Shown in pieces: positions 18,161 to 26,880 of a stretch of DNA of 64,000 nucleotides (positions are counted from its first letter, which is position 1; each line of letters starts with the position of its first letter). Source of the DNA: Sulfuricurvum sp. (lineage in GTDB: Bacteria > Campylobacterota > Campylobacteria > Campylobacterales > Sulfurimonadaceae). A model generated the notes under the pieces. It was not told where the DNA came from. It saw only the letters and a program-made list of their open reading frames with translations, and did not search any database. The stretch spans positions 62,001-126,000 of the forward strand of contig JAGXHZ010000046.1 in the NCBI GenBank assembly GCA_024635855.1, given 5' to 3'. Both the position numbers and the translations under genes were made by a program.

Positions 18161-19044
18161 AGCACCCTCTCCATCAAATATGCTATCAACGGCAAGGTTA
18201 TCAATGCTGCCAGAATTCCGTATCCTACCAATGCTGCACTAAGTGCAGGGGCAAACCCTGCCGCAATTGCCAATGCTCCGGCGGTAATCATAGAGGGCAT
18301 CCCCGATTCGAGTACGGCCGTTTTAAGTGCAAGAGGATCGGTTCCCATCGCTAACAAAATACCAAAAGCGATCAACGGCATGACAATCAATTTCAAAGCC
18401 AATGCTTGGGTAAATAATCCGTAATCTACCTCACCGCCGAATTTCATCGAATATCCCACTGAAATCAGCGCTAATGGGACAAGAGTAGCGGCAAGTATCT
18501 GAAGATAAGGGTGCGCAAGCGGAGGCATTTCTCCCCAAATGAGGGCAAATAAAAGAAATACAAAAGGGGGGAAGAGGAGCAGCTTTTTGACAATCAACCG
18601 TTTATGAAACCTCCCACTCTCATATCGTGCAATCACTGCCGCACCGTAGAGGGAGAGGATTAAAAAGGTTCCGAACTGATCGTACATCAGAACATACGCT
18701 ATCGCCTCTTCTCCCAAAAGAGTATGGATAATCGGTATACCGACAAACGACGTATTTCCAAGAGGTATCACAAGGAGTAATGCCGCACGAACATGGGGAG
18801 GATGGTTACGGGTCATCGCGATGACAATTGCAATCACAATCGGAAGTAATAGCCATGGAATGAGAATGACGCCAAGAGCGGAGGAATCGAAATGGATCTT
18901 AGGGACTTGAAGCAATACCGTCGCAGGTAAAGAGACATAAATAACAAAAAAATTAAGGCTCTTCGCAAAATCGACAGGAGCATCTGCTTTTTGGAGAAGT
19001 ATGCCGATTAACAACAATGCTATGATAAAAATAAACTGCTCCAT
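18157..19044 (-). CDS. Auxin efflux carrier (AEC) family permease
   Basis: A 295-residue integral membrane protein with about ten helices, starting [18 protein letters not shown]. The [24 protein letters not shown] and [19 protein letters not shown] segments are characteristic of the AEC/malonate-permease family, including the conserved NTxFxG region in helix 4. Such carriers move small organic anions; the substrate here is not predictable. It stands alone, convergent with the CDGSH gene and 64 bp from cowN on the same strand. Confidence 0.82.
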   Translation of the reverse strand: MEQFIFIIALLLIGILLQKADAPVDFAKSLNFFVIYVSLPATVLLQVPKIHFDSSALGVILIPWLLLPIVIAIVIAMTRNHPPHVRAALLLVIPLGNTSFVGIPIIHTLLGEEAIAYVLMYDQFGTFLILSLYGAAVIARYESGRFHKRLIVKKLLLFPPFVFLLFALIWGEMPPLAHPYLQILAATLVPLALISVGYSMKFGGEVDYGLFTQALALKLIVMPLIAFGILLAMGTDPLALKTAVLESGMPSMITAGALAIAAGFAPALSAALVGYGILAALITLPLIAYLMERVL

Positions 19045-19108
19045 CTACTACTCCGATTAAAATTGTCGAAATAGTAATCCTATGCCCCTTTTAAATCTCT
19101 AAAATATC

Positions 19109-19411
19109 CTAACAGCACTGGTATTCGCAGTTTTTCATCAAGCCAAGACCAATACTATGATGACTCGCTTCAAATAACTCTTCGATGTAAAACACGGAAG
19201 AGCATACATGATAGAGAACTTTCTCATCCGATTGTTTCTCGTGATAGCTTTGAGGAATTTTGGATTTGAATGCATCCCAAAAACGGTTATTGTATTGTTC
19301 GTCCGTAGTCACTTCTATGATAGCATCTATCACTTCGGTAGCGTGTTGATAGCAGTCAATATTCATAAAGGAAACATAACGATCCACCGATTCTATCTTT
19401 TGATTCCCCAT
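19109..19411 (-). CDS. cowN: N2-fixation sustaining protein CowN
   Basis: A 100-residue protein matching the CowN family in layout: DRYVSFMNIDC near the start, NNRFWDAFKSKIP in the middle, HVCSSVFYIEELFE, and the C-terminal CEYQCC di-cysteine. CowN protects nitrogenase from carbon monoxide. An extended -10 (TGcTATACA) lies upstream on the minus strand, with no obvious sigma-54 site. No nif genes are in the window, so it implies nitrogen-fixation genes elsewhere in the genome. Recognition is from memory of the family. Confidence 0.8.
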   Translation of the reverse strand: MGNQKIESVDRYVSFMNIDCYQHATEVIDAIIEVTTDEQYNNRFWDAFKSKIPQSYHEKQSDEKVLYHVCSSVFYIEELFEASHHSIGLGLMKNCEYQCC

Positions 19412-19568
19412 TGTCTCTCCCTCTCCTTATTTTGAAACTATTGTATAGCACTTAAGAGAAAAAAAGGGAAGGTCACAAGAGAAAAACAGTTCTGATCTGT
19501 CTAAAAAAAGAGCATATTCGATTAATCATCCAAAAGGTACAATTACTCATTGAGAAAAAAGGGATCTT

Positions 19569-20483
19569 ATGCCGCATCGCTATACCTCTCCGAAAATATC
19601 CTTTACGACAATACTCAAATGGCAATTTTCCAAATCTTTTCGCAAACGGCGCACAGATGCCACACCGCTTCCCATCACCATGCAAAAGGTACTTCCAAAG
19701 GGTGAATATGCTCTCTGGCTCGGACATGCAACCCTTTGGTTAAATATTGCCGATACCTCCGTCGCAATCGATCCGGTACTGGAAAACATCCCTCTATACC
19801 CTCGCCAAAGCCCTCTTCCGATCCCAAAAGAGGAACTCAGTGCAGATATACTCCTCTTAACCCATGCCCATTACGATCACTACGACAAATCCTCAGTAAA
19901 ATATCTGCTTAGACAAAATCCAAAAATGATTATCGTCGCACCGGCAGGATTTTGGCGCTATCTAAAAGGAAAAATTACCCGTGAACGGTGTTTTGAACTG
20001 GAGTGGTGGGAATCGGTTATGATAAGGGGACTTTTCATCACTTTGACACCGAGCAAGCATTGGAGCAAACGGACCCCATATGACACCAATAAAGCACTCT
20101 GGGGGGGATATGTCATTCAGAATGCCGAGCACACCCTCTATCATTCAGGTGACAGTGCGTATGGAGAACACTTTAAGGAGATTGGAGAGAGATTTGAGAT
20201 TGATGAAGCTTTTTTACCGATCGGAGCCTATCGCCCTGAAGCCATTATGAAACATAACCATCTCAACCCTCCCGAAGCGCTTCAAGCCGCCTCGGATTTG
20301 AGCGCCAAAACAATGATTCCGATCCATTACGGAACATTCATTCTCTCGGATGAACCCCTAAATGAACCGATTGAATGGTTTGAAAAGCTTCTTTGTACAC
20401 AAACGTACCCTTTTCAACCTTCCCCTTTAAGAGTAGGAGAAATCTATCGTTTTAATAGTACGTCTACGCTCAAATCAACTTGA
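19569..20483 (+). CDS. MBL-fold metallohydrolase (UlaG/NAPE-PLD-like)
   Basis: A 304-residue metallo-beta-lactamase-fold enzyme. Motifs are WLGHATLWL near residue 50, THAHYDHYD (the HxHxDH zinc motif), a YHSGDSAYG segment with the bridging Asp, and IPIHYGTF with the last His. This arrangement matches the lipoprotein-linked UlaG/NAPE-PLD-like group, whose members hydrolyse phosphodiester or lactone substrates. No signal peptide is visible; the N-terminus is basic. A G7 run sits inside the coding region at 20101. The 3' end overlaps the convergent YceI gene by 40 bp. Confidence 0.85.
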   Translation: MPHRYTSPKISFTTILKWQFSKSFRKRRTDATPLPITMQKVLPKGEYALWLGHATLWLNIADTSVAIDPVLENIPLYPRQSPLPIPKEELSADILLLTHAHYDHYDKSSVKYLLRQNPKMIIVAPAGFWRYLKGKITRERCFELEWWESVMIRGLFITLTPSKHWSKRTPYDTNKALWGGYVIQNAEHTLYHSGDSAYGEHFKEIGERFEIDEAFLPIGAYRPEAIMKHNHLNPPEALQAASDLSAKTMIPIHYGTFILSDEPLNEPIEWFEKLLCTQTYPFQPSPLRVGEIYRFNSTSTLKST

Positions 20484-20971
20484 TCACGTACCACTAAAAA
20501 GACCATTTTCGGCGGAGTGATCCCGAAATCGGACATTTTCATCGTGCTTTTGGCTTTGATACGTACCTTATAAGCTTCTTCGCTCACTGTCCCCTCAAAA
20601 CTCATTGGTTTCGTGACGCCATGAAGGTTCATTGACCCTTTAAGGATGACGTTATCCCCCCCTTTAGCCACAACCTCTTTGACTTCAAAGACCGCTTTAG
20701 GAAAAGTGGAAGATTCCAATGTCTCTTGCATATTGGTATCACGTTTTTTATTATCGCTTACCAAATCAGACATAGATACTTCAATCGTCCCTCTCAACGT
20801 TGCGGGAGCCGCATCCATTGACAAATGCGATGTTGCTTTTTTTGCAGTCGGATCAATAGAAGAGTCTCCGAATACTTCCGTATGCGCTTTAATCGATCCC
20901 GATTCAAAAGACAAGTTTCCCGCATACACCGAGGCAGCTAGTAACAGTGCCGTTATACTTAATTTAATCAT
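20444..20971 (-). CDS. YceI-family periplasmic protein
   Basis: 175 residues with an N-terminal signal peptide (MIKLSITALLLAASVYA, cleavage after YAG). The body is a YceI lipocalin-like beta-barrel: the ATLRGTIEVSMSDLVSDNKKRD and GSMNLHGVTKPMSFEG segments are typical. YceI proteins bind isoprenoid-type lipids. Its ATG overlaps the stop of the upstream membrane-protein gene by 4 nt, making it the last gene of the 25600-20444 operon, which also encodes a heme-copper-oxidase-like protein. A quinone or isoprenoid-related role there is conjecture. Confidence 0.88.
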   Translation of the reverse strand: MIKLSITALLLAASVYAGNLSFESGSIKAHTEVFGDSSIDPTAKKATSHLSMDAAPATLRGTIEVSMSDLVSDNKKRDTNMQETLESSTFPKAVFEVKEVVAKGGDNVILKGSMNLHGVTKPMSFEGTVSEEAYKVRIKAKSTMKMSDFGITPPKMVFLVVRDQVDLSVDVLLKR

Positions 20972-21921
20972 GAAATTCTCCTAAAATAAAATGGATACAC
21001 TAAGGCAAAAAGCCCTAAAATAACTGCGGCTATCCACAGCTGATGTTCTAATGCAACCGCATTCGCTGCCGATGCGGCGATCCATCCTACCCCGATCATA
21101 GAGAGCGCTATAGTACGAATGTTTCCCATTTGAATCAGCTTATAAAATAACAGCACATTGTAGTATGAAATAACAACCGGATAGATAACGGCAAGTAATA
21201 ACGGCTCTTTTAACCAAAAAAGCAGATAACTCACTGCAAACAGCCCTAAAATAATCGGGCTTTGTTTCACCAACCCATCTCCGTAACGATACGCGAGGTA
21301 AACTCCGGCCAAATGAGAGGTGATAATGAGAAGGGTATACTTGCTCCAGATATCCATATTACCTGATCGGCTCAACGTTTCAAATAGTGCCGAATCGGCA
21401 AATATCCAAAGCATCATTACTCCGATTAGCCGCCACGGAAAACTGACATGTTCCACATGAACGACATGTTTTAGCTGTGCAAATCGTAAAGCCGCTACAG
21501 AAATGAGAGGAAGGATTACCGCGATGTCATCACGTTCCATAAATGGATACGTGTACAATGCCGTCCCGATCGTATAGGAAATGGCCAGTCCCAAAGAGAG
21601 TTGCAATTTCCCTTGAGAGCCAAAAATATAGAGAAGCAGAGGAGTCGTATATCCCACGACGAACCCAAGTGCAAACAGCATCCCCAGTGAATAGTTAGGA
21701 TAAAACCACGAAATCATCATTTGTATTCCAAACAAAAAGCAAAGTTCCTGCTTGAGTCCGTGATGACGCCAAATGGCACTCGCTAACGCTCCGATCACTC
21801 CGCCTATGGGGAGAGTATAGAGATCATGGATATGTGAATTAAATGCCCCTACTACACCTGTTTGAGCGATAAGAAGATAGTACAAAAGCTGCGAGCTAAG
21901 AACAATAACGAGAAGATTCAC
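20968..21921 (-). CDS. Polytopic membrane protein, unknown function
   Basis: I do not recognise this 317-residue protein. It has about nine to ten predicted hydrophobic helices. His residues in HIHDLY, RHHG and the cluster HVVHVEHV lie between helices and could bind metal or heme. It overlaps both neighbours by 4 nt and is therefore translationally coupled to the heme-copper-oxidase-like gene upstream and yceI downstream. It could be a dedicated partner subunit or transporter. No cytochrome c or CuA motif is present. Confidence 0.7.
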   Translation of the reverse strand: MNLLVIVLSSQLLYYLLIAQTGVVGAFNSHIHDLYTLPIGGVIGALASAIWRHHGLKQELCFLFGIQMMISWFYPNYSLGMLFALGFVVGYTTPLLLYIFGSQGKLQLSLGLAISYTIGTALYTYPFMERDDIAVILPLISVAALRFAQLKHVVHVEHVSFPWRLIGVMMLWIFADSALFETLSRSGNMDIWSKYTLLIITSHLAGVYLAYRYGDGLVKQSPIILGLFAVSYLLFWLKEPLLLAVIYPVVISYYNVLLFYKLIQMGNIRTIALSMIGVGWIAASAANAVALEHQLWIAAVILGLFALVYPFYFRRIS

Positions 21922-23465
21922 TGCTTACCTCGTAAGAACAACCAATACACAAGTGCAAACGATGCATCGTACAATCCTACCAAGAGGGCAATCCCATCCA
22001 ATGTCCCTGCCATATAAAGGGCAATAAATACTGAGGCACATACCGCACGTATCGATGCGGTAAACTCCGCAAAACGATGCGGATCACTGTGGAGCCCATA
22101 CCAATGTGCTAACCCCGTCCCAATCATAAAAGCAAATACAATGTACTCATAGGTTCCGCTAAAATGAAATCCCAGCAGAGGAAAAAGTGCCGCACCGCCG
22201 AGGATGAGGATCACCCCACCCCCTGCATCACTCAAAAAACCGCTTAGATGGTAGAGTTTTAACGGTGAATCAAGTTTTAATTTAAGCCTCTCATAGGTAA
22301 TCCATAGCACCATTCCCACAAGTAACGCACCGATCAATGCTCTAAGGCTCAAGAAAGGCTCTACCGCCCCGCTAAATCCTGCTTCGATAATCCCTGCTAT
22401 CGTGAGGACAAGGGCCATCAGGGCCATTAACACCGTCCATATGATTGCATACACACGACGAAACAGATTCGGCAAAAGATAATGGAGAATCGACAGCGCC
22501 ATAAACGCCACCCCAAGCCCCATCGCAATATGCGCATGCCCGACAACCAAATCGTTGCGATGGATCAAAGCGCGAATTTCAGGGATAAAGAGAAAATTGC
22601 CCTCCACATCGACAAAGACAAATGCCCAAATCGAGAGGATCAAATACGGATTCGTTTTAAAGCTCACCCCCGCATCGCGTAACCATACCCACAACAATGG
22701 GAGGTATAACAGGGTTAAATACTGAAAAAACCACTCCTCACTGTAGCTCAAACTGTGAAAAAAATTACGGATAATGAGAGAGAGGGCATAACCGACAAGC
22801 GGTACAATCCACAACCAATGCCAGCGGGGTTTAAACTCCTCTGAACCTACCAGCTTGATGAGAAGATAATAGATCGGAATCAGGGTAAAACTCATCCCCA
22901 ATGTATTATCCCCATGCGGCCCCACAAGGGTCTGCTCCACCTGACCGTAATCGGGATTCATAAGTACGACCAACGCGATGGGTGCTGCGATAACAGCCAC
23001 AAGTGAGACATTAACCCATAAAGGACGTTTTTCATAGCGGCGCAGCGCATCTATAAGGGCTAAAAGATAAAACAGACCGCTAAATGCCAGTAAAAAGTTC
23101 AGCTGATACGGAAAATCGTAAAACGGCAATCCTCGAATGTTCCCAAATAGCAAAGCCATAGACATAAAGAGTAAAAAGAGGTTCCAAACGACAAAATAAC
23201 GGCGCAAATGAGCTATTGCGGTTTCGGACAAAACTCCCTCTTTCTGAAACAGGGCAAACGGCAACAGCGAGAGCATCAACGGGAAAAAACCGTACAACAT
23301 CTGCGAAATATGGATCGACCGTGCACGCTCAGGCGAGAGAAGCGTCATGGAACCATCCAGACCTAGCATCTCTACCGCATAAACCAACCCCGCAAAAAGT
23401 CCTAAAATCAACCATACAAAAGCTAAAGGAAGCTCATCGTTTATGAATTTGCTTAACAATGCCAT
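21918..23465 (-). CDS. Heme-copper oxidase subunit I-like membrane protein
   Basis: About twelve to fourteen helices resembling the cbb3/NorB branch. Numbered from the open-frame start at 23492: H61 in ARSIHISQMLYG matches the helix II heme ligand, and H319/H321 in VGHAHIAMGLG match the helix X heme pair. GPHGDNTLG (H193) resembles helix VI. The usual His-His CuB pair of helix VII is replaced by a single H246 in NFFHSLSY, so a normal CuB site is doubtful. No CcoO/CcoP or NorC partner is adjacent. ATG 23465 or TTG 23459 (GGAGG six bases upstream) are more likely starts than 23492. It overlaps the LolD-type gene by about 30 bp. Confidence 0.68.
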   Translation of the reverse strand: MALLSKFINDELPLAFVWLILGLFAGLVYAVEMLGLDGSMTLLSPERARSIHISQMLYGFFPLMLSLLPFALFQKEGVLSETAIAHLRRYFVVWNLFLLFMSMALLFGNIRGLPFYDFPYQLNFLLAFSGLFYLLALIDALRRYEKRPLWVNVSLVAVIAAPIALVVLMNPDYGQVEQTLVGPHGDNTLGMSFTLIPIYYLLIKLVGSEEFKPRWHWLWIVPLVGYALSLIIRNFFHSLSYSEEWFFQYLTLLYLPLLWVWLRDAGVSFKTNPYLILSIWAFVFVDVEGNFLFIPEIRALIHRNDLVVGHAHIAMGLGVAFMALSILHYLLPNLFRRVYAIIWTVLMALMALVLTIAGIIEAGFSGAVEPFLSLRALIGALLVGMVLWITYERLKLKLDSPLKLYHLSGFLSDAGGGVILILGGAALFPLLGFHFSGTYEYIVFAFMIGTGLAHWYGLHSDPHRFAEFTASIRAVCASVFIALYMAGTLDGIALLVGLYDASFALVYWLFLRGKQ

Positions 23466-24069
23466 CCTCCATCTCAATAATGATATCTGCATAATCGGCT
23501 ATTTTTTTATCATGCGACGCCACGACAAAGCCTGTCCCCTCACCCGCGAAACGTTTAAAGAGTTCATACACCCCAAGTGCATTTTTCGTATCCAGATTTC
23601 CTGTCGGCTCATCGGCAAAAACAATCGAAGGACGATTGATAAGGGCACGGGCAATCGCGGCACGCTGACGCTCACCCCCCGATACTTCATCGCTATAGCG
23701 ACTTCCTAACTTCTCAATCCCGAGTTCGGCAAGAAGCGGATCGATCAATGTCGTATCCAGTGCCGCCAACGCTATGTTTTCACGCAAAGTCAGATAAGAG
23801 ATCAAATAATGAAACTGAAATACAAACCCGATGTTGATACGACGAAAACGGTCAATATCACCAAGTTCCTGCAAAGACTTACCATCGTACCGGACAACGC
23901 CGAGTGATGGCTGAAGCAGCGTCGAGAGAATAGAGAGAAGGGTTGTTTTCCCGCTTCCGCTCTCGCCGATAATCGCGGTAAAACTTCCCGGTAGAATCTC
24001 GATATCAACACCGTTTAATACTTTCTCGTGAGCGTAAAAATGTTCTAAAGCCTGTGCTTCGATTCTCAT
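23434..24069 (-). CDS. ABC transporter ATPase, LolD/MacB type
   Basis: A 211-residue ATPase with Walker A GESGSGKTTLL (about 35-45), a Q-loop in GFVFQFHYLISYLT, signature VSGGERQRAAIARAL, Walker B IVFADEPTGNLD and an H-loop in VVASHDKK. The short length and the SGGERQR/EPTGNLD wording place it in the LolD/MacB/FtsE branch, which pairs with FtsX-type permeases in mechanotransmission or lipoprotein handling. It overlaps the FtsX-like permease gene upstream by 4 nt. The downstream gene encodes the heme-copper-oxidase-like protein. Confidence 0.92.
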   Translation of the reverse strand: MRIEAQALEHFYAHEKVLNGVDIEILPGSFTAIIGESGSGKTTLLSILSTLLQPSLGVVRYDGKSLQELGDIDRFRRINIGFVFQFHYLISYLTLRENIALAALDTTLIDPLLAELGIEKLGSRYSDEVSGGERQRAAIARALINRPSIVFADEPTGNLDTKNALGVYELFKRFAGEGTGFVVASHDKKIADYADIIIEMEDGIVKQIHKR

Positions 24070-25145
24070 GCTCCACCTCGCTGAATCAAACTCATCGGAT
24101 CGATGCGAGAGGCATAAAGGGCAGGGAGAAATGTCCCCAGGAGCGCCATCGTTACCGAAACAATGAAAACATTAATCATCAATACGGTAGTTATCTCGCC
24201 ATTAATGTAACCTTGAAATTTATCGGCATGTTCAATCAGCTCCAAGATTCCAAGAGAAGCACCTAATGCTACCGCATAAGCGACAAGGGCAATAATCAAT
24301 GTCTCACTCAAAAGTTTAAAAATAATCACGCGAGAGGAGAGTCCGATGGAGCGCATAATCCCAAACTCTCCCTTGCGATCATTCACTACCATACTCATCA
24401 TACTGACAATCCCCAAAATACCCATCAAAAATGCCATCGCACCGATTACATCCGAACTGGTTTGGATAATTTTGAACTGATTGTAGGAGTCAATGAAACT
24501 ATCCGTCGTTTTTGCTTCAATATCGCTGCTCAATGTATTTATCTGCGTTACTATAGCTTCGCTTTTCCCCAAATCATTGAGACTCACGAGAAAAATAGAG
24601 GCACTTTTATGAAATAATTCCCCCGCATCGGAGAGATTCATCACTACTCCGCCGTCTTCAAATCCGATACGACTTTTAAATACACCGCTGACAACAAACT
24701 CTTTTTTGGAAAGAACAATCGTTTTCGGATGTTTGAGAGTCTCAAAAATTTTTGACCCTAATATCACTTCATCTTCTTTAGGATATCTCCCCGATGCAAG
24801 GGTATAACTGTCATATCGGTTATCACTTACCCCGTAAATAGCGACAATAGGGAGTTTATCGACCGGGGCAGCTCCCAAAATCAGGGCACTTGACTCTTTT
24901 ACCCCTTTTATTTTTCGAATCTCTGCACTCAGTGAGTTATTAATATCACTGAAAAAAGTATCGGCGATCCCTTTTTGGGTAACGATAATATCACCATCGG
25001 TTTTAAGCATTGCGCTGTACATGCTCACGACTCCACCCGATATCGCACTGATAAGAAAAATAGCAGCAATGGAAACGCTCATGCTGATAAAAATAAGCGC
25101 TGTTTTAAATCGATTTTTACGCAGGGCTTTGAGCGGTGTAATCAC
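24066..25145 (-). CDS. ABC transporter permease, FtsX/MacB type
   Basis: A 359-residue permease with four helices in FtsX topology: TM1 about 15-35, a large periplasmic (MacB_PCD) domain of about 200 residues, then three C-terminal helices beginning near DVIGAMAFLMGILGIVSMMSMVVNDRKGEFG. The NDRKGEFGIMRSIGLS coupling segment is characteristic. It ends LYASRIDPMSLIQRGGA, the usual PxxxLR-like ending. It partners the ATPase at 23434. The arrangement (thioredoxin-like protein, permease, ATPase) recalls the accessory half of the Campylobacter p19/ftr1 iron locus, but Ftr1 and P19 are absent here. Confidence 0.88.
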   Translation of the reverse strand: MITPLKALRKNRFKTALIFISMSVSIAAIFLISAISGGVVSMYSAMLKTDGDIIVTQKGIADTFFSDINNSLSAEIRKIKGVKESSALILGAAPVDKLPIVAIYGVSDNRYDSYTLASGRYPKEDEVILGSKIFETLKHPKTIVLSKKEFVVSGVFKSRIGFEDGGVVMNLSDAGELFHKSASIFLVSLNDLGKSEAIVTQINTLSSDIEAKTTDSFIDSYNQFKIIQTSSDVIGAMAFLMGILGIVSMMSMVVNDRKGEFGIMRSIGLSSRVIIFKLLSETLIIALVAYAVALGASLGILELIEHADKFQGYINGEITTVLMINVFIVSVTMALLGTFLPALYASRIDPMSLIQRGGA

Positions 25146-25600
25146 TGCTCAATCGCTTTTTTAAGTTCAGCCGGCGTAGAGATAAACTCTACCTTTGTCA
25201 GAAAGTTCCCTCGAAATTTCATTACGGTGATCTTATCTTCTTGCGCAGGAAAGTTTAAGCCCTGCTCTTCATCTTGGATCAAAAGAACCGTATGGGTATA
25301 TTTACGCATTTTAGGCAGTGCGAAACTCTCCGTGATAAATTTAGGCATTTGGCTGATATCTGCGACAAAAGCCGCTTTATTTTTGGCTAGATACCCTTTT
25401 TCTTGAACGGTAAGGTATTCATTCACCGTCGCACCCGTCCCTTTTTCAAACGCCATAATAAGCGTTTTCGGCATCGCTTTGAGTGTGTAACGCTTTCCAA
25501 ACTGATCGTTCAAATCCAACGGCATAACCGATTGACCGACTTTATAAGGAGCGGCCCACATACTGAGTGCTACAAATAGTAAAATGATAACCTTTTTCAT
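25142..25600 (-). CDS. Periplasmic thioredoxin-fold protein lacking CxxC
   Basis: 152 residues with a signal peptide (MKKVIILLFVALSMWAAP). The start VGQSVMPLDLNDQFGKRYTL and PKTLIMAFEKGTGATVNEYL match the opening of AhpC/TlpA-type folds, but there is no Cys in the mature protein, so it cannot be a disulfide reductase. It may be a binding or scaffolding relative. First gene of the 25600-20444 operon, overlapping the permease gene by 4 nt. The fold is inferred from pattern only. Confidence 0.6.
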   Translation of the reverse strand: MKKVIILLFVALSMWAAPYKVGQSVMPLDLNDQFGKRYTLKAMPKTLIMAFEKGTGATVNEYLTVQEKGYLAKNKAAFVADISQMPKFITESFALPKMRKYTHTVLLIQDEEQGLNFPAQEDKITVMKFRGNFLTKVEFISTPAELKKAIEQ

Positions 25601-25661
25601 AATAAACCCTTATAACGTAGTGAAGTGACGAAAGTATAAAGGAAAAAAGGATAATTAACGG

Positions 25662-26657
25662 TTAATGCGTCAGCTTACTGAGTAGCTTTTCTAATTCCGT
25701 ATGCTGTTCGAGGGTAAGGGCGAAACTCTCGTCCATTACCTTATCAAGATGATTCATCTCGGTGAGGGTAATTCCGAACGGATCTTTTTTCGCCACTTTG
25801 CTTCCTCCCGAACCGATAACGACATTATCAAGTTTTTTGGAGCTGTGACGGATAAAATAGGTTAGAAAGTATCCGCCGGAGTGATCTTTTTCAATCGCAA
25901 CCACGACACGTGCGGCATTCGAACCGTTCCATGAGAGATCCGGTGCAATGATTTTGAAATCATCGACACTAAGGTAGCCGACGTATACTTTCGTATAGAT
26001 ATCGTGATAGCGTTGGGTTGCAACACGACGAAAGAAATCAACATCAATCGGATCACGTCCACGCAAAGAACGGAGCATCCACGAGAGCGTCGCATAATAT
26101 TTAAACGCCGCAACTTTTAACTCTTCGGCATGCGCAATCTTAGCACTCTCAACACGAATCATCGGAGCACGCTCAGACTTGGAACTCAAACGTTCCAAAA
26201 TATGGCGTGCACTGTAAGGTTTTGTCAGCCATACCGATGCATAGGGAGGAAGATCGGAGGTTCCCGTCGCCCCTTCATTTAAAACCAAAAGAGCTTTGAC
26301 ACTATAGCGAGGGAAGAGAACCTCAAGCAATGCCCGTTTTTTGCGAAGCCGTTTTTTCAGATTGCTCACCGACTTAACGAGGGTCATTTCAACAAAATAG
26401 AGTTCTTTATCGGTGAACAAGAGACCGTCAAACTCTCCGATCTCTTTATGGCGAGCACGATAAATAATCTGCCCTTTCCAGCTCACCGAGAGGGCATCGC
26501 TCATTGCACGGGTACGATTTTTATGCGGTCCTTTGATGATAAAACTTTTAATTTTAGGTTCGTTGGCGGCATAGCGGAGGAGCTTTTCGTAGATGTAGTT
26601 CTCATACACTTCCCCCTCAAACGAGCGAAATGCACTGATGTATCCCTCATCTTCCAT
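25662..26657 (-). CDS. Unknown protein with possible PD-(D/E)XK-like core
   Basis: A 331-residue soluble protein I cannot name. GEFDGLLFTDKELYFVEMTLVK near residue 76 has the spacing of a restriction-endonuclease-like fold (D, about 12 residues, E), but the following Lys is a Thr, so activity is uncertain. ATG 26657 is supported by AAAGGG seven bases upstream. The same frame stays open and protein-like for about 48 more codons upstream to a TGA, without any ATG, GTG or TTG before that point. This may mean an older, longer gene lost its start. Confidence 0.6.
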   Translation of the reverse strand: MEDEGYISAFRSFEGEVYENYIYEKLLRYAANEPKIKSFIIKGPHKNRTRAMSDALSVSWKGQIIYRARHKEIGEFDGLLFTDKELYFVEMTLVKSVSNLKKRLRKKRALLEVLFPRYSVKALLVLNEGATGTSDLPPYASVWLTKPYSARHILERLSSKSERAPMIRVESAKIAHAEELKVAAFKYYATLSWMLRSLRGRDPIDVDFFRRVATQRYHDIYTKVYVGYLSVDDFKIIAPDLSWNGSNAARVVVAIEKDHSGGYFLTYFIRHSSKKLDNVVIGSGGSKVAKKDPFGITLTEMNHLDKVMDESFALTLEQHTELEKLLSKLTH

Positions 26658-26865
26658 CGTCAATCCCTTTGCTTCAAGAGAGAGAAGATGATCTATATTG
26701 TAGTCATAATATAAAAGATTATCACCGAGTTCTGCATCGCCCTCAGGGATAACGGTATGGTCGAATGTTAGGATGGGAGCCTCTTTTGGCGGATTAGGGT
26801 ACTCTCACAAATACCCGCTAACATTTTACCTTATTTTTGCCCTAACACTACTCTAAAGATCATCA

Positions 26866-26874
26866 TGATATACT
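26866..26874 (+). promoter_or_regulatory. Extended -10 promoter, possibly giving a leaderless mRNA
   Basis: TGaTATACT ends at 26874, seven bases before ATG 26881, with no Shine-Dalgarno between. Transcription would start at or next to the A of the start codon. Confidence 0.45.
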
Positions 26875-26880
26875 TTATTT

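Noticed and set aside
20101..20107. G7 run inside the MBL-fold gene
   Set aside because: It is explained by Trp-Gly-Gly codons and is shorter than usual variable tracts. A similar G7 in the deaminase gene (34826-34832) encodes Glu-Gly-Gly in a conserved motif.
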